DNA of 64,000 nt from Bacillota bacterium (GCA_023418995.1 JAEZYP010000020.1:1-64000), one strand, 5' to 3'; shown: positions 23,790 through 33,352, counted from the first letter of the stretch. Numbers and translations: made by a program. Notes: generated from the letters alone by a model not told the origin.

Positions 23790-24500
23790 TTGAAAGAAAG
23801 TGATTATATATTTGATAATTATATCAATATCTTTATAAAATGCGTGTTGTTTCAGAACATTAATCCGGAGGATATTATCAGAATGATGTCCTGCATTGCC
23901 CCGCGAAAAGCAGAGTACGAAAAAGGCGAACTGATTTTGCAGGCAGCGGATTCTCTGCGGGAAATCGGTGTTGTATTGGCGGGTACGGTGGAAATTTGTA
24001 AGGAAACGCCCCTCGGTGAACGGGTAGTGCTCACGAAAATACCGGCTGGGGGAATCTTCGGCGAAGTGGTTGCGCTGGTGGGTGCGCAAAAAGCGCCGGT
24101 CACCATTTTTTCTTCTGAAAAAAGCACGATTTTGTATTTTCAACCGGAAAAACTACTTACCCCCTGCCGCAGCGTTTGCTCCTGGCACAGACAGCTTACG
24201 TTAAACCTGGTGCGCCTTCTGGCGCAGAAAGCCCTGTATCTGAACCGGAAAATTGACTATCTTGTCATAAAAAGCATGCGCGGAAAGCTAAGTACCTTTC
24301 TGTACGAGCAGTACCGCAAATCTGGCAAGCATCAGTTTATCCTGCCCTTTAACCGCAACGATCTTGCAGATTTTCTCAATGTATCGCGTCCGTCCATGTC
24401 TCGCGAGCTGGGACGGATGCGGGACGAAGGAATCCTGACATTTTCCGGCAGCTCGTTCAAAATTGAAAATTTGCCGCTGCTTCAGCGGTATGTGGAGTAA
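23790..24500 (+). CDS. Crp/Fnr family transcriptional regulator
   Basis: 236-aa regulator. The N-terminal cyclic-nucleotide-binding beta barrel is seen in GELILQAADSLREIGVVLAGTVEICKE and PAGGIFGEVVAL. The C-terminal helix-turn-helix is FNRNDLADFLNVSRPSMSRELGRMRDEGI. No N-terminal cysteine cluster like that of FNR is seen, so it probably senses a ligand or redox state indirectly. The TTG start at 23790 lacks a good ribosome site, and the exact start is uncertain. It is divergent from the ferredoxin gene, a likely target, and the HD gene follows after 11 bases. Confidence 0.88.
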   Translation: MKESDYIFDNYINIFIKCVLFQNINPEDIIRMMSCIAPRKAEYEKGELILQAADSLREIGVVLAGTVEICKETPLGERVVLTKIPAGGIFGEVVALVGAQKAPVTIFSSEKSTILYFQPEKLLTPCRSVCSWHRQLTLNLVRLLAQKALYLNRKIDYLVIKSMRGKLSTFLYEQYRKSGKHQFILPFNRNDLADFLNVSRPSMSRELGRMRDEGILTFSGSSFKIENLPLLQRYVE

Positions 24501-24511
24501 AGGAGCAAAAT

Positions 24512-25027
24512 ATGAACAGTACAATCAGCGCTATTATTCGTAAAATGATTCAATACAATCAGGCTGACCCGGGCAGGGTTCAGCACGCGATCAAAGTCTA
24601 CGCGTTTGCAAAAGCCATCGGTGAGCGGGAAGCGGTTGACGCCAAGACCATGGAGATATTGGAGCTCGCCGCAGTCCTCCACGATATTGGCATCCGGAAC
24701 AGCGAACGCAAATATGGCTCGACGGACGGGAAGCATCAGGAGCTGGAAGGCCCGCCTGTGGCGGAAGAAATGCTGAAAAGCCTGTGTGTTCCGGAGGATG
24801 TGATTAAGCGCGTTTGCTTTTTAATCGGGCATCATCATACTTACACGCAAATCGAAGGAATTGACTATCAGATTTTGATTGAGGCGGATTTCCTCGTGAA
24901 TATCTACGAAGACCATTTGATGGAGGATCAGGCACGGACTGTTCTTCGAAAATACTTCCAGACGGACGCGGGCAAGGAATACCTGACCGAGATGTATCTG
25001 AGCAAGCCGGAAAGCAAACCGGAATGA
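24512..25027 (+). CDS. HD domain phosphohydrolase
   Basis: 171-aa metal-dependent hydrolase. The HD signature is VLHDIG at about 55, with an upstream His in VQHAIKVYAFAKAI and a downstream GHHHTY. The first His, HD and later His-His-Asp pattern is intact. Substrates of such small HD proteins are usually nucleotides or phosphate esters; it is not specified here. The last four bases overlap the radical SAM gene (ATGA), and the Crp/Fnr gene is directly upstream, giving a three-gene operon. Confidence 0.85.
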   Translation: MNSTISAIIRKMIQYNQADPGRVQHAIKVYAFAKAIGEREAVDAKTMEILELAAVLHDIGIRNSERKYGSTDGKHQELEGPPVAEEMLKSLCVPEDVIKRVCFLIGHHHTYTQIEGIDYQILIEADFLVNIYEDHLMEDQARTVLRKYFQTDAGKEYLTEMYLSKPESKPE

Positions 25028-25962
25028 AAACAAGTCCATTTCGCTATTCCAAAGATAACAAACGGTACCACACGCTGAGCTATCACCTGAAAACAATCTT
25101 TCACCACAGAGTGATGAAGGCTGTGATAGACGCGGGCTTCACCTGCCCCAATCTGGACGGTACCAAAGGAACCGGCGGCTGCGCGTACTGCCTGAACGGC
25201 AGCGGCGATTTTGCCAGCGGCGGGATTTCGGTTCAGGAGCAGGTGCGCGCGGAGCTTTTGCGGGTGAGAAAGAAGTACCCTGACGCGAAGGTGATCGCCT
25301 ATTTTCAGGCACATACGAATACCTATGCGCCGCTTCCGGTTCTAAAAGAAAAGTATGAAGGTGCATTGGGTGTGGAGGGTGTGTGCGGTATCAGTATTGC
25401 CACGCGGGCGGACGCGCTGGAGCCGGAGACGGTGGATTACCTTGCCGGTCTGGCTCAAAGGACCTACCTGACGGTGGAGCTCGGCTTACAGACGGCGCAT
25501 GACGACACAGCGAAAAAAATGAATCGGGGGCATACATATTCGGAGTTTCTGACTGCATATCAGGAACTGAAATCGCGCGGCATCCGTGTTTGCGTCCACA
25601 TCATCAACGGCTTGCCGGGAGAAACAGCGGAAATGATGCTGGATACGGCACGGGAGCTGGGTCGGTTAAAAACCGACGCGGTAAAGATCCACCTTCTTCA
25701 AATTATGGAGGGAACCGAGCTGGCAAGGCAGTACGCGCTGGGGAAGGTGCGCCCGATGACCCGGGAGGAATATATCGGCACGGTGCGCTCCCAGCTGGAG
25801 GTGTTAGAACCGGAAACCGTGATCGAGCGACTAACCGGCGACGGAGCGCGCGAGAAGCTGATTGCCCCGCGCTGGGGGGTGGACAAAATATCTGTGCTGG
25901 GCGGGATTGACAAAGCGCTTGCGGAGCAGGATACGTGGCAGGGTAAAAAAATCTGGCGCTAA
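25024..25962 (+). CDS. ytqA: TIGR01212 family radical SAM protein (YtqA-like)
   Basis: 312-aa Elp3-type radical SAM enzyme. The cluster motif is C41-x11-C53-x2-C56 within FTCPNLDGTKGTGGCAYC, the unusual spacing that defines this family. IATRADALEPETVDYL, VELGLQTAHDDTAKKMNRGH and HIINGLPGETAEMMLDT are conserved strands. The function is not firmly established. It overlaps the HD gene by four bases. The stop is followed by ~190 bases of intergenic DNA. Confidence 0.9.
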   Translation: MKTSPFRYSKDNKRYHTLSYHLKTIFHHRVMKAVIDAGFTCPNLDGTKGTGGCAYCLNGSGDFASGGISVQEQVRAELLRVRKKYPDAKVIAYFQAHTNTYAPLPVLKEKYEGALGVEGVCGISIATRADALEPETVDYLAGLAQRTYLTVELGLQTAHDDTAKKMNRGHTYSEFLTAYQELKSRGIRVCVHIINGLPGETAEMMLDTARELGRLKTDAVKIHLLQIMEGTELARQYALGKVRPMTREEYIGTVRSQLEVLEPETVIERLTGDGAREKLIAPRWGVDKISVLGGIDKALAEQDTWQGKKIWR

Positions 25963-26107
25963 CATCCCGGAACGCTTCGACCGATATAACAATTGGGCGG
26001 TGAAATCAGTGGGATACCGGATTGCATTTCCTGTAGAATCGTAGTAAAATTAGATGTAATATGGGATAATTTACCGAACATCCGGCTTACAAACCGGATT
26101 GGGTTCA

Positions 26108-26122
26108 TATAGTTGATTAACT
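26108..26122. repeat. Solitary family 1 terminal repeat
   Basis: TATAGTTGATTAACT is the exact reverse complement of the right terminal repeat at 14408-14422. No second end or internal part is found nearby. It lies 31 bases before the FtsA-like gene. Confidence 0.5.
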
Positions 26123-26153
26123 TGAAATTCCTTGCAAGCGGAGGGCACGGCGA

Positions 26154-28337
26154 ATGAGCATGAAACGTCAGCGCAAACCTGTAAAAGCGAAATTGGCGAG
26201 AGCTCCGGAGGACTATGTTTTTGCTCTGGATATCGGCACGCGCAGTGTCATCGGCATCGTGGGAATACTCGACGGCGAGCTTCTGCGGATTCAGGCGGTG
26301 GAATCTGCGGAGCATACGAAGCGCGCTATGATCGACGGGCAAATCGAGGATATCGAGCAGGTCAGTTTGGTGGCGCGAACGGTAAAGGAACGGCTGGAAG
26401 CGAAGCTGGGCTACTCTCTGAAGCATGTCTGCGTTGCGGCCGCCGGACGTGCGCTGAAAACACAGAGGGCAGCATATCAGATTGAGCTGGAAGAATCCCA
26501 GTCCGTTGACCAGGAGTTGGTCTGCCGGCTGGAGGCGGGCGCTATCGAGGCGGCGGAGCACCAGTTTGAGCCAGGCAGCGGTGAGAAGGATCAGCACATG
26601 TTTTATCTGGTAGGCTATTCCGTCACCGAATATACCCTGGATGACTACCCGATTTCCAGTCTTCTGGACCATAAAGGAAGGCATGTGGGCGTTGAAGTAA
26701 TTGCCACATTTCTGCCGCGCGAGGTTGTGGACAGCCTTTATACCACCATGCACAAAACCGGGCTGGATGTTGCCAGCCTGACCTTGGAACCGATTGCCGC
26801 AATGAACGCTACCATTCCCCAGCAGCTGCGGCTTTTGAACCTTGCTCTGGTGGATATCGGAGCCGGAACCTCGGATATCGCTATTTCCAGGGACGGAGGC
26901 GTTGTCGCGTACACCATGGCAACGGTTGCGGGCGATGAGATTACCGAAGCTATAATGAAAAAATATCTGGTGGACTTCCAAACCGCAGAGGGTATTAAGC
27001 TTAAAATCGATACGGAGCAGGAAATCCGTTTTCAGGATATTCTCGGAATGGAGCATGCCGAAACTTCCGCAGGGGTGCTCTCGGCGATAGAGCCGGATAT
27101 GCGGATGCTCGGTAAAGAAATTGCCGAGGATATCATAAAAGCGAACGGAGATTCCACCTCGGCGGTCTTTTTGGTTGGCGGAGGGAGCAAGCTAAAAGGA
27201 ATTTGCGCCTGCGTTGCCGAGTATTTAAACCTGGACCCCAATCGCGTGGCGGTTGGCGGAAACAATTTTATGATGAATGTATCCGCCCCGGATTATGACA
27301 TTACAGGACCGGAGTTCGCCACGCCGCTCGGAATTGCCATTTCTGCTGCGCTGAACCTGATCAGCGACAGCTTTTCCATCACGCTGAACGGCAGTAAGGC
27401 AAAGCTGTTCCGCAGCAAAAAGCTTACCATACTCGATGTGCTTCTGATGAATGGCTTTAGCTACAACCAGTTTATCAGCCGTTCCGGAAAAAGTATGCTG
27501 GTTGAACTGAACGGGGAGAAAAAGATTCTTTACGGCAGTCATCCGGAGGTTGCGAAGATTACAATTAATGGGAAAAACGCAAATATTTCCGCTCTGGTGA
27601 AAGCCGGGGATGATATCCAATTTTCACCAGCGGTTGCCGGGTCGGACGCAAAGGCGGTACTTACTGATATTGTGGATTGGGTGCCGAACGGTACCGTTAC
27701 CCTGCAGGAGGAAGAATTCACCATCGGTACACAGGCGAGGGTGAACGGCGATCCTGCTCTTCCAAACCGGAAACTGAAGCATCACGATAGGATTGTAACC
27801 AGCCAGATTGTCACCGTGGAAGACCTTCTGCGGGAAGTCGGCTGTGATTTGGAAAGCCCCATCCTCGTAAACGGACAGCCTGTCAGCTTGAAATTCTGTT
27901 TATCGGATGGGGACGAGATCGTTCTGGATGAAGAAGCACAGCTGGAATGGGTGGAGCCAGATCAGCAGGCTTCTCCGCCTTCGGCTGAGGAGGCAAATCC
28001 AATTCAAAGTCAGCCGGTAACAGCTGAAGTCGGGCTATTGCGGGAATCCCCGGAGTCGGAGCAGAGGGAAGCTACGGAGAATTCTGACCAAGCCACCGCG
28101 CAAACGGCTCTATGCGTAACGCTGAACCGCAAGCCTCTGAAGCTGCCGCCCAAACCGGACGGCGCGCCGTACTTCTTAGTGGATATGCTCAATCTGGTGG
28201 ATATGGATTTGACCAAGCCGGAGGGCAGAATCATTGTGATAAAAATCAACGGAACAGACGCGCCGTACCTGCAAAAGCTGGAATACGACGACGAAATCGA
28301 TATTCACTGGGATTTGCCGAGCAGCTTAAAAGTATAG
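26154..28337 (+). CDS. FtsA/PilM-like actin-fold ATPase with long C-terminal extension
   Basis: 727-aa protein. Residues 20-400 form an FtsA-type actin-like ATPase: FALDIGTRSVIGIVG (phosphate 1), NLALVDIGAGTSDIAISRDG (phosphate 2), VFLVGGGSKLKGI (adenosine) and the 1C-like SLDHKGRHVGVEVIATFLP region. The rest contains ubiquitin-like or ThiS-like beta-grasp units (ILDVLLMNGFSYNQFISRSGK..., VTVEDLLREVGCDLESPILVNGQPV...) and an acidic linker. In clostridia such proteins are annotated as FtsA- or PilM-like. It has its own terminator. It is not beside ftsZ, so a non-divisional role is possible. The start is ATG 26154 or 26160 after GGAGGG. Confidence 0.8.
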   Translation: MSMKRQRKPVKAKLARAPEDYVFALDIGTRSVIGIVGILDGELLRIQAVESAEHTKRAMIDGQIEDIEQVSLVARTVKERLEAKLGYSLKHVCVAAAGRALKTQRAAYQIELEESQSVDQELVCRLEAGAIEAAEHQFEPGSGEKDQHMFYLVGYSVTEYTLDDYPISSLLDHKGRHVGVEVIATFLPREVVDSLYTTMHKTGLDVASLTLEPIAAMNATIPQQLRLLNLALVDIGAGTSDIAISRDGGVVAYTMATVAGDEITEAIMKKYLVDFQTAEGIKLKIDTEQEIRFQDILGMEHAETSAGVLSAIEPDMRMLGKEIAEDIIKANGDSTSAVFLVGGGSKLKGICACVAEYLNLDPNRVAVGGNNFMMNVSAPDYDITGPEFATPLGIAISAALNLISDSFSITLNGSKAKLFRSKKLTILDVLLMNGFSYNQFISRSGKSMLVELNGEKKILYGSHPEVAKITINGKNANISALVKAGDDIQFSPAVAGSDAKAVLTDIVDWVPNGTVTLQEEEFTIGTQARVNGDPALPNRKLKHHDRIVTSQIVTVEDLLREVGCDLESPILVNGQPVSLKFCLSDGDEIVLDEEAQLEWVEPDQQASPPSAEEANPIQSQPVTAEVGLLRESPESEQREATENSDQATAQTALCVTLNRKPLKLPPKPDGAPYFLVDMLNLVDMDLTKPEGRIIVIKINGTDAPYLQKLEYDDEIDIHWDLPSSLKV

Positions 28338-28350
28338 CAATGGACTATAT

Positions 28351-28392
28351 AAAAAGAGCTTCCGAAACCGGATGGGTTCGGAAGCTCTTTTT
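28351..28392. terminator. Bidirectional terminator between the FtsA-like gene and trpS
   Basis: A perfect 16-base stem AAAAAGAGCTTCCGAA/TTCGGAAGCTCTTTTT lies between convergent genes. Confidence 0.92.
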
Positions 28393-28446
28393 ATCGTGCA
28401 CCCCGTGTGAGGGGTAACTTATAAGGGAACGGAATTGTACCGGAGT

Positions 28447-29460
28447 TTAAAACGCCTTCGGGATGAACCCGATCTTCTTCATGGTCTTGCTCAGCGTGCG
28501 CGAAGAAATGCTGAGTGCCTTCTGCGCGCCTTCGGTGTAGCACTTTTCCAAATAATCCTTATCCTTAATGTAACGGTTGAAGCGTTCCTGAATCGGGCGC
28601 AGATGCTCCACCACGGTCTCGCCTACAGCAGTTTTAAAATCACCGTAGCCCTTGCCCTCGAATTGCTTTTCAATCTGCTCGTAGGTCAGCCCGGTAATAC
28701 AGGCGTAAATGCCCATCAGGTTGTTTACGCCGTCTTTGCCGTCGGCATAACGAACACAGGCCTCGCTGTCGGTCACAGCGCGCTTGAACTTGCGCATGAT
28801 ATCCTCCGGCTTATCCAGAACCGCCACGTAGGCGTTGGCGTTTTCGTCCGATTTACTCATTTTTCGGGTCGGCTCCTGCAACGACATTACGCGCGCGCCC
28901 TGTTTGGGAATGTAGGCATCCGGCACGGTAAAGGTCGGGCTGTAAATTCCGTTAAAACGCTCCGCAATATTGCGGGATATTTCCAGATGCTGCTTCTGGT
29001 CGGCGCCTACGGGCACCAAATCGGCCTGATACAGCAGGATATCCGCCGCCATCAAGCTCGGGTAAGTGAACAGACCGGCATTTACGTTGTCCGCGTGTTT
29101 TGCGGATTTATCCTTAAACTGCGTCATGCGCTGCAGCTCGCCGAACTGGGTATAGCAGTTCAGAATCCAGGCAAGCTGAGCGTGCGTGTTTACATGGCTC
29201 TGGATAAAGAATAGGCTCTTATCGGGGTCAATTCCGCAGGAAAGCAGAAGGGCGTAAGCCTCCAGTGTATTGCGGCGGAATTTTGCCGGATCCTGCCGCA
29301 CGGTAATGGCGTGCAGATCCGCCAGCGCGTAGATACAGTCATATTCATCCTGCAGGCTGATCCAGTTTTTCAGGGCACCGAGATAATTGCCCAAAGTGAT
29401 TGTGCCGCTGGGCTGAATGGCGCTGAAAATGACCTTTTTTTGTTCGGTTGCTGCTTCCAT
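28447..29460 (-). CDS. trpS: Tryptophanyl-tRNA synthetase
   Basis: 337-aa class Ic synthetase charging tRNA-Trp. The HIGH-type motif is SGTITLGNYLGAL near residue 18 and the KMSKS loop is RKMSKSDENAN at about 200. DADI-type tryptophan pocket residues lie in YPSLMAADILLYQADLVPVG. Length and order are normal. The ATG follows GGAGGATTATC and the gene lies 50 bases after the aminotransferase. No T-box leader is visible in that gap. Confidence 0.97.
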   Translation of the reverse strand: MEAATEQKKVIFSAIQPSGTITLGNYLGALKNWISLQDEYDCIYALADLHAITVRQDPAKFRRNTLEAYALLLSCGIDPDKSLFFIQSHVNTHAQLAWILNCYTQFGELQRMTQFKDKSAKHADNVNAGLFTYPSLMAADILLYQADLVPVGADQKQHLEISRNIAERFNGIYSPTFTVPDAYIPKQGARVMSLQEPTRKMSKSDENANAYVAVLDKPEDIMRKFKRAVTDSEACVRYADGKDGVNNLMGIYACITGLTYEQIEKQFEGKGYGDFKTAVGETVVEHLRPIQERFNRYIKDKDYLEKCYTEGAQKALSISSRTLSKTMKKIGFIPKAF

Positions 29461-29510
29461 GATAATCCTCCATGAAGTTCCTGTGCGTATTTACAGGGAT
29501 ATTATTACCA

Positions 29511-30701
29511 TTATTTAATGATATCGTTCGCCAGTTCGCCGAGAATCCGAATCCCTTTTACAAGCTGCTCGTCCGTCGGGGTGCTGAAGTTGATGCGGAA
29601 GGACTGGCAGGGCTGGGCTTCATCGGTCAGAAACGCGTTTCCGGGGACGACGCAAACCTTGCGGAGCACGGCCTGTTTACAGAAATCTGTCATATCCACA
29701 CCGTCCGGCAGAGTGCACCAGAGAAACAGTCCGCCCTCGATCGGATGATACGTAATTTTTGGCGCAAGGTACTGATCGAGTGCGTCCGTCGCAATTTTAG
29801 TTTTCCTTTTATAGATTTCGCGTAGCCGTTTCAAATGCGCTTCAAAATCATATTTTGCAATAAACTCACTGCAGACGAGCTGCGACCAAATATTGGTGTG
29901 AACGTCCTCGCCCTGCTTGCAGACGATCATTTTTTGCAGAATTTCCTTCGGCGCAATCGCGTAGCCCACGCGCATTCCGGGAGAAATCACCTTGGAAAAG
30001 CTGCCTGCGTAAATCACAAGACCATCCTCGTCGAGTGACTTGACCGCTTCAATATGTTCGCCCTGAAAGCGCAGGTCGCCGTATGGATTATCCTCGATAA
30101 TCAAAACCTGGTATTTTTTTGCCAGCGCGTAAAGCTGCTTGCGTTTTTCCCAGCTCATCGTGATTCCGGCGGGATTTTGGAAGTTCGGAATGGTGTAGAT
30201 GAACCTGACGTTTTTCTCTTCCGCCAGCGCTTTTTCCAGCTCTGCCATATTCATTCCGTCTGCTTCCATCTCAATGCCGCGCAGACGCGCGCTGTAAGAG
30301 CGGAAGGTGTTCAGGGAGCCAATGAAGCTTGGCGCTTCGCAAAGCACGGTATCTCCCTCGTTGACAAGCGATTTTGTGGCAAGATCCATAATCTGCTGAG
30401 CGCCGCTGGTAATCAGTATATGATCAAAATCCCGACCGATACGGTGCTTATCCTTCATATAGGCGGTCAGCTGATCCCTTAAAGGCTGGTAGCCCTCGGT
30501 AATGTTGTATTGAAGCGCGTCAATCGGACGTTCCGCGAAGAGCCTTGCGGATATTTCCGCGATTTCCTTTGCAGGAAAAGCCTCCGGCGCTGGATTGCCC
30601 GCGGAAAGCGAAATTACGCTCGGGTCCGAGGCGTATTTGAAGATTTCTCTGATTGCAGACGGTTTTAATTTTTGAACACGATCGGAAAATGAATAGTCCA
30701 T
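29511..30701 (-). CDS. PLP-dependent aminotransferase (class I/II, LysN/aromatic-type)
   Basis: 396-aa fold-type I aminotransferase. Landmarks are SLSAGNPAPEAFP near the N-terminus, LITSGAQQIMDLATKSL, the PNFQNPAGITMS segment, IEDNPYGDLRF with the PLP-contacting Asp and Tyr, the Schiff-base lysine in GSFSKVISPGMRVGY and the carboxylate-binding Arg in QSFRINFS. This subgroup includes 2-aminoadipate and aromatic aminotransferases. Together with IorAB in this window it could supply aryl pyruvates, but that is an inference. It precedes trpS in the same direction. Confidence 0.92.
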   Translation of the reverse strand: MDYSFSDRVQKLKPSAIREIFKYASDPSVISLSAGNPAPEAFPAKEIAEISARLFAERPIDALQYNITEGYQPLRDQLTAYMKDKHRIGRDFDHILITSGAQQIMDLATKSLVNEGDTVLCEAPSFIGSLNTFRSYSARLRGIEMEADGMNMAELEKALAEEKNVRFIYTIPNFQNPAGITMSWEKRKQLYALAKKYQVLIIEDNPYGDLRFQGEHIEAVKSLDEDGLVIYAGSFSKVISPGMRVGYAIAPKEILQKMIVCKQGEDVHTNIWSQLVCSEFIAKYDFEAHLKRLREIYKRKTKIATDALDQYLAPKITYHPIEGGLFLWCTLPDGVDMTDFCKQAVLRKVCVVPGNAFLTDEAQPCQSFRINFSTPTDEQLVKGIRILGELANDIIK

Positions 30702-30832
30702 CCTGACGTCCTCCAGTTTTCACAATATTAGTATTATTTTACCACAGATATCCGCTTGTGACTACAGATAACCTATCAAATTTGCAAAATACTTATAATC
30801 TGATTGAATTTTCCAAAATATTACAACACGTT

Positions 30833-30865
30833 ATGACAATACCGTACATATACCAATAGTATAAT
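30833..30865 (+). promoter_or_regulatory. Candidate Spo0A-type spoIIE promoter
   Basis: ATGACA (30833-30838) and TATAAT (30860-30865) are separated by 21 bases, the unusual spacing known for Spo0A-activated sigma-A promoters such as B. subtilis spoIIE. TATGACAAT over the -35 matches 7 of 9 positions of a reverse Spo0A box. Confidence 0.45.
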
Positions 30866-30918
30866 AAAAATTAGTAAATATTGGACAAGTTACCAAATAA
30901 TGTATGGCGGTGATTGAA

Positions 30919-33243
30919 ATGATAAAGGCAAATACGAGGCGGGTTAGTTTTCTGGAGGCAGCTGCCGCGCCGACGAAAGCGATAGCAAAGCAACTGGTCT
31001 TTTTTGCGCTGGGCATGCTCTGCGCCCGCAGTGTGGTTTTTGGTAAATATGCGCCGTTCGGCGTGGCGGCGGTGGCTGCTGCACCCTATTCTTCTCTGCT
31101 CAGCGTCCTGTTGGGCAGTGCTGTGGGGTATCTGCTTCCCTCACAAACAGTGGTTCCTGTGCATTATATTGCCGGGATTCTGGCGGCGGCGGCAATTCGC
31201 TGGACCTTAAGCGATCTGGTCAAGCTTAAGATGCACCCGGGGTTTGCGCCGATTACCGCGTTTTTGCCGGTAATGGCCACGGGACTCTCCATTATATTCG
31301 TTAACGGCTCAACCTCCACCACGGTGGCAATGTATGTGGCAGAGTCCTTTCTGGCGGCAGGCGTAGCTTACTTCTTCGCGAGATCAGCCGCGCTTTCAGA
31401 AGCCGGGAAAAAAATCGGTGAAATGAGCGCTCAGGAGATCACCTGCGCGGCAATGACGGCCTGTGTGGTTTTGCTGTCACTTTCCAATCTGAGCATCGGC
31501 GCGATTTCTCTGGGACGTGTTCTGGCTGTGGTAGCGATTTTGCTCGCTGCCCGGTACGGCGGAGTATCCGGCGGAAGTGTTGCCGGAATCGCTTCCGGAA
31601 TCGTGTTCAGTCTTTCCACTGCCGGGGTAAGCTACCTCTCCGGCGCCTATGCACTCGGCGGCATGATGGCGGGGGTTTTTTCTCCGGTTGGGCGTTTGGC
31701 TTCTGTGGCGGCTTTCATCGTATCTAACGCGGTGGCTTCTCTTCAGGTTGGCAACCAATCCGCTGTGGTGAACGGTTTGTACGAAGTGATGATCGCGACG
31801 GTGTTCTATATGATTCTGCCGTCCAAGGTTTGTACGCCGCTTATCGGCATGTTTTCCCGCAGTGACGATACCGCGCGTACCGACGGGCTCCGGCGCGCCG
31901 TTATTATGAAGCTGGATTACGCGGCCAAGGCGCTTGGGAGCGTTTCTGAGTCGGTTGAGGAGGTATCCAAAAAGCTTTCGATTACTTGCGCTCCGGATAT
32001 CAACGGCGTGTATAAAAAGACGATTGACGAGGTTTGCTGCAGTTGCGGTCTGAAGGTTTACTGCTGGGAACGGAACTATGGCGACAGCATGAATGCGTTT
32101 AACGATCTTACGGACAAGCTCCGCGGCCAGGGGAGCGTAGAACGCGGTGATTTCAGCGTCCAGTTTTCATCCCATTGCAGCCGCCTTACCGACTTGATGA
32201 ATTCAATTAACCGAAATTACAATGAGTTTATGATCCGGGACGCGGCGGAAAGCCGCGCACAGCAGGTGAGAAGCGTGGTCTCCGACCAGTTTGTCACCAC
32301 AAGCAATATGCTGGAAGAAATGGCAAGCGAGTTAGAGCTTTATGAGCGGTTTGATTTTGCCGCCGCTCAAAAAATCAGCGAGGTTTTGCGGGATGCCGGA
32401 ATAATGGCTATTGATGTCAGCTGCCGTACCGACCGCTATAACCGGATGTCGGTGGAAATTGTAACGGCAACTATTGAGGGGACGCGGCTGAACCGGGCGG
32501 AGCTGACCTCCCAGATTTCCCGCGCCTGCGGCAGGGTGTTTCAGCAGCCCTGCATCAGTACGGTAAAAGGCAAATGCCGACTGCAAATGAGTGAGCTGCC
32601 GCTTTACCGGGTACAGACCGGCTGTGCACAGCATTCCTGCGGTAACGCTCAGTTCTGCGGCGACAGTTGGGAATGCTTCACCGACGGAAATGGTCGGCAG
32701 GTGGCGATTATCAGTGACGGAATGGGCAGCGGAGGCCGCGCCGCGGTTGACGGTGCAATGGCGAGCGGAATCCTTTCACGGCTGGTCAAGGCTGGAATCG
32801 GGTTCGACGCGGCGTTGCGGATTGTTAATTCTGCGCTGTTGGTGAAATCGAGCGATGAATCCCTCGCGACAATTGATTTGGTTACGCTGGATTTGTTCAG
32901 CGGCTACTCAGAGTTTATGAAGGCCGGTGCGCCAATCAGTATTCTTCGAAAGCACGGCAGAGCCTTCCGGGTGGACGCGCCAAGCCTGCCAATCGGAATT
33001 TTAAATGATATTCATTTTAATAAGTATAATGATTATCTTGAGGACGGCGACCTGCTGGTGCTTCTTTCCGACGGTGCGTTGTCTTCGGGAGACGAGTGGA
33101 TTTGTGACGAGATGGAAAAATGGGATGGTCAGGTGCCGCAAGAGCTGGCGGAAACGATTGTATCCGAAGCAATTGCGCGCCGGGACGACGGTCATGATGA
33201 TGATATCACCGCGCTGGTGCTGAAGATTATGAAGCGGGAATAA
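30919..33243 (+). CDS. spoIIE: Stage II sporulation protein E
   Basis: 774-aa membrane phosphatase that dephosphorylates SpoIIAA and thereby activates sigma F in the forespore. The first ~310 residues contain about ten hydrophobic helices. A central regulatory region with CAPDINGVYKKTIDEVCCSCGLKVYCWE follows. The C-terminal PP2C domain has ISDGMGSGGRAAVDGAM, LLSDGALSSGDEWI and DDGHDDDITALVLKI with the metal-binding Asp residues. ATG 30919 is preferred because GGCGGTG precedes it; ATG 30904 has no ribosome site. It stands alone. It shows that the organism can sporulate. Confidence 0.96.
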   Translation: MIKANTRRVSFLEAAAAPTKAIAKQLVFFALGMLCARSVVFGKYAPFGVAAVAAAPYSSLLSVLLGSAVGYLLPSQTVVPVHYIAGILAAAAIRWTLSDLVKLKMHPGFAPITAFLPVMATGLSIIFVNGSTSTTVAMYVAESFLAAGVAYFFARSAALSEAGKKIGEMSAQEITCAAMTACVVLLSLSNLSIGAISLGRVLAVVAILLAARYGGVSGGSVAGIASGIVFSLSTAGVSYLSGAYALGGMMAGVFSPVGRLASVAAFIVSNAVASLQVGNQSAVVNGLYEVMIATVFYMILPSKVCTPLIGMFSRSDDTARTDGLRRAVIMKLDYAAKALGSVSESVEEVSKKLSITCAPDINGVYKKTIDEVCCSCGLKVYCWERNYGDSMNAFNDLTDKLRGQGSVERGDFSVQFSSHCSRLTDLMNSINRNYNEFMIRDAAESRAQQVRSVVSDQFVTTSNMLEEMASELELYERFDFAAAQKISEVLRDAGIMAIDVSCRTDRYNRMSVEIVTATIEGTRLNRAELTSQISRACGRVFQQPCISTVKGKCRLQMSELPLYRVQTGCAQHSCGNAQFCGDSWECFTDGNGRQVAIISDGMGSGGRAAVDGAMASGILSRLVKAGIGFDAALRIVNSALLVKSSDESLATIDLVTLDLFSGYSEFMKAGAPISILRKHGRAFRVDAPSLPIGILNDIHFNKYNDYLEDGDLLVLLSDGALSSGDEWICDEMEKWDGQVPQELAETIVSEAIARRDDGHDDDITALVLKIMKRE

Positions 33244-33251
33244 ACACAATA

Positions 33252-33315
33252 CGCCCGGTCTTAGTCTGGGGAACGGCAAAAACCGTATATGCCGGGAAAC
33301 GGCTGTCTCCAGACC
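33252..33315 (+). ncRNA. Possible structured RNA downstream of spoIIE
   Basis: The closing stem GTCTGGGGA (33264-33272)/TCTCCAGAC (33306-33314) encloses two small hairpins, ACGG...CCGT (33273-33286) and GCCG-GGAAA-CGGC (33291-33303), forming a three-way junction. No open frame covers it. It may simply be part of the spoIIE terminator region or a repeat. I do not recognise a known riboswitch class. Confidence 0.3.
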
Positions 33316-33352
33316 TTTAAAATATGCGGGAGGTCCTCCTTGTCGGCAGTAG

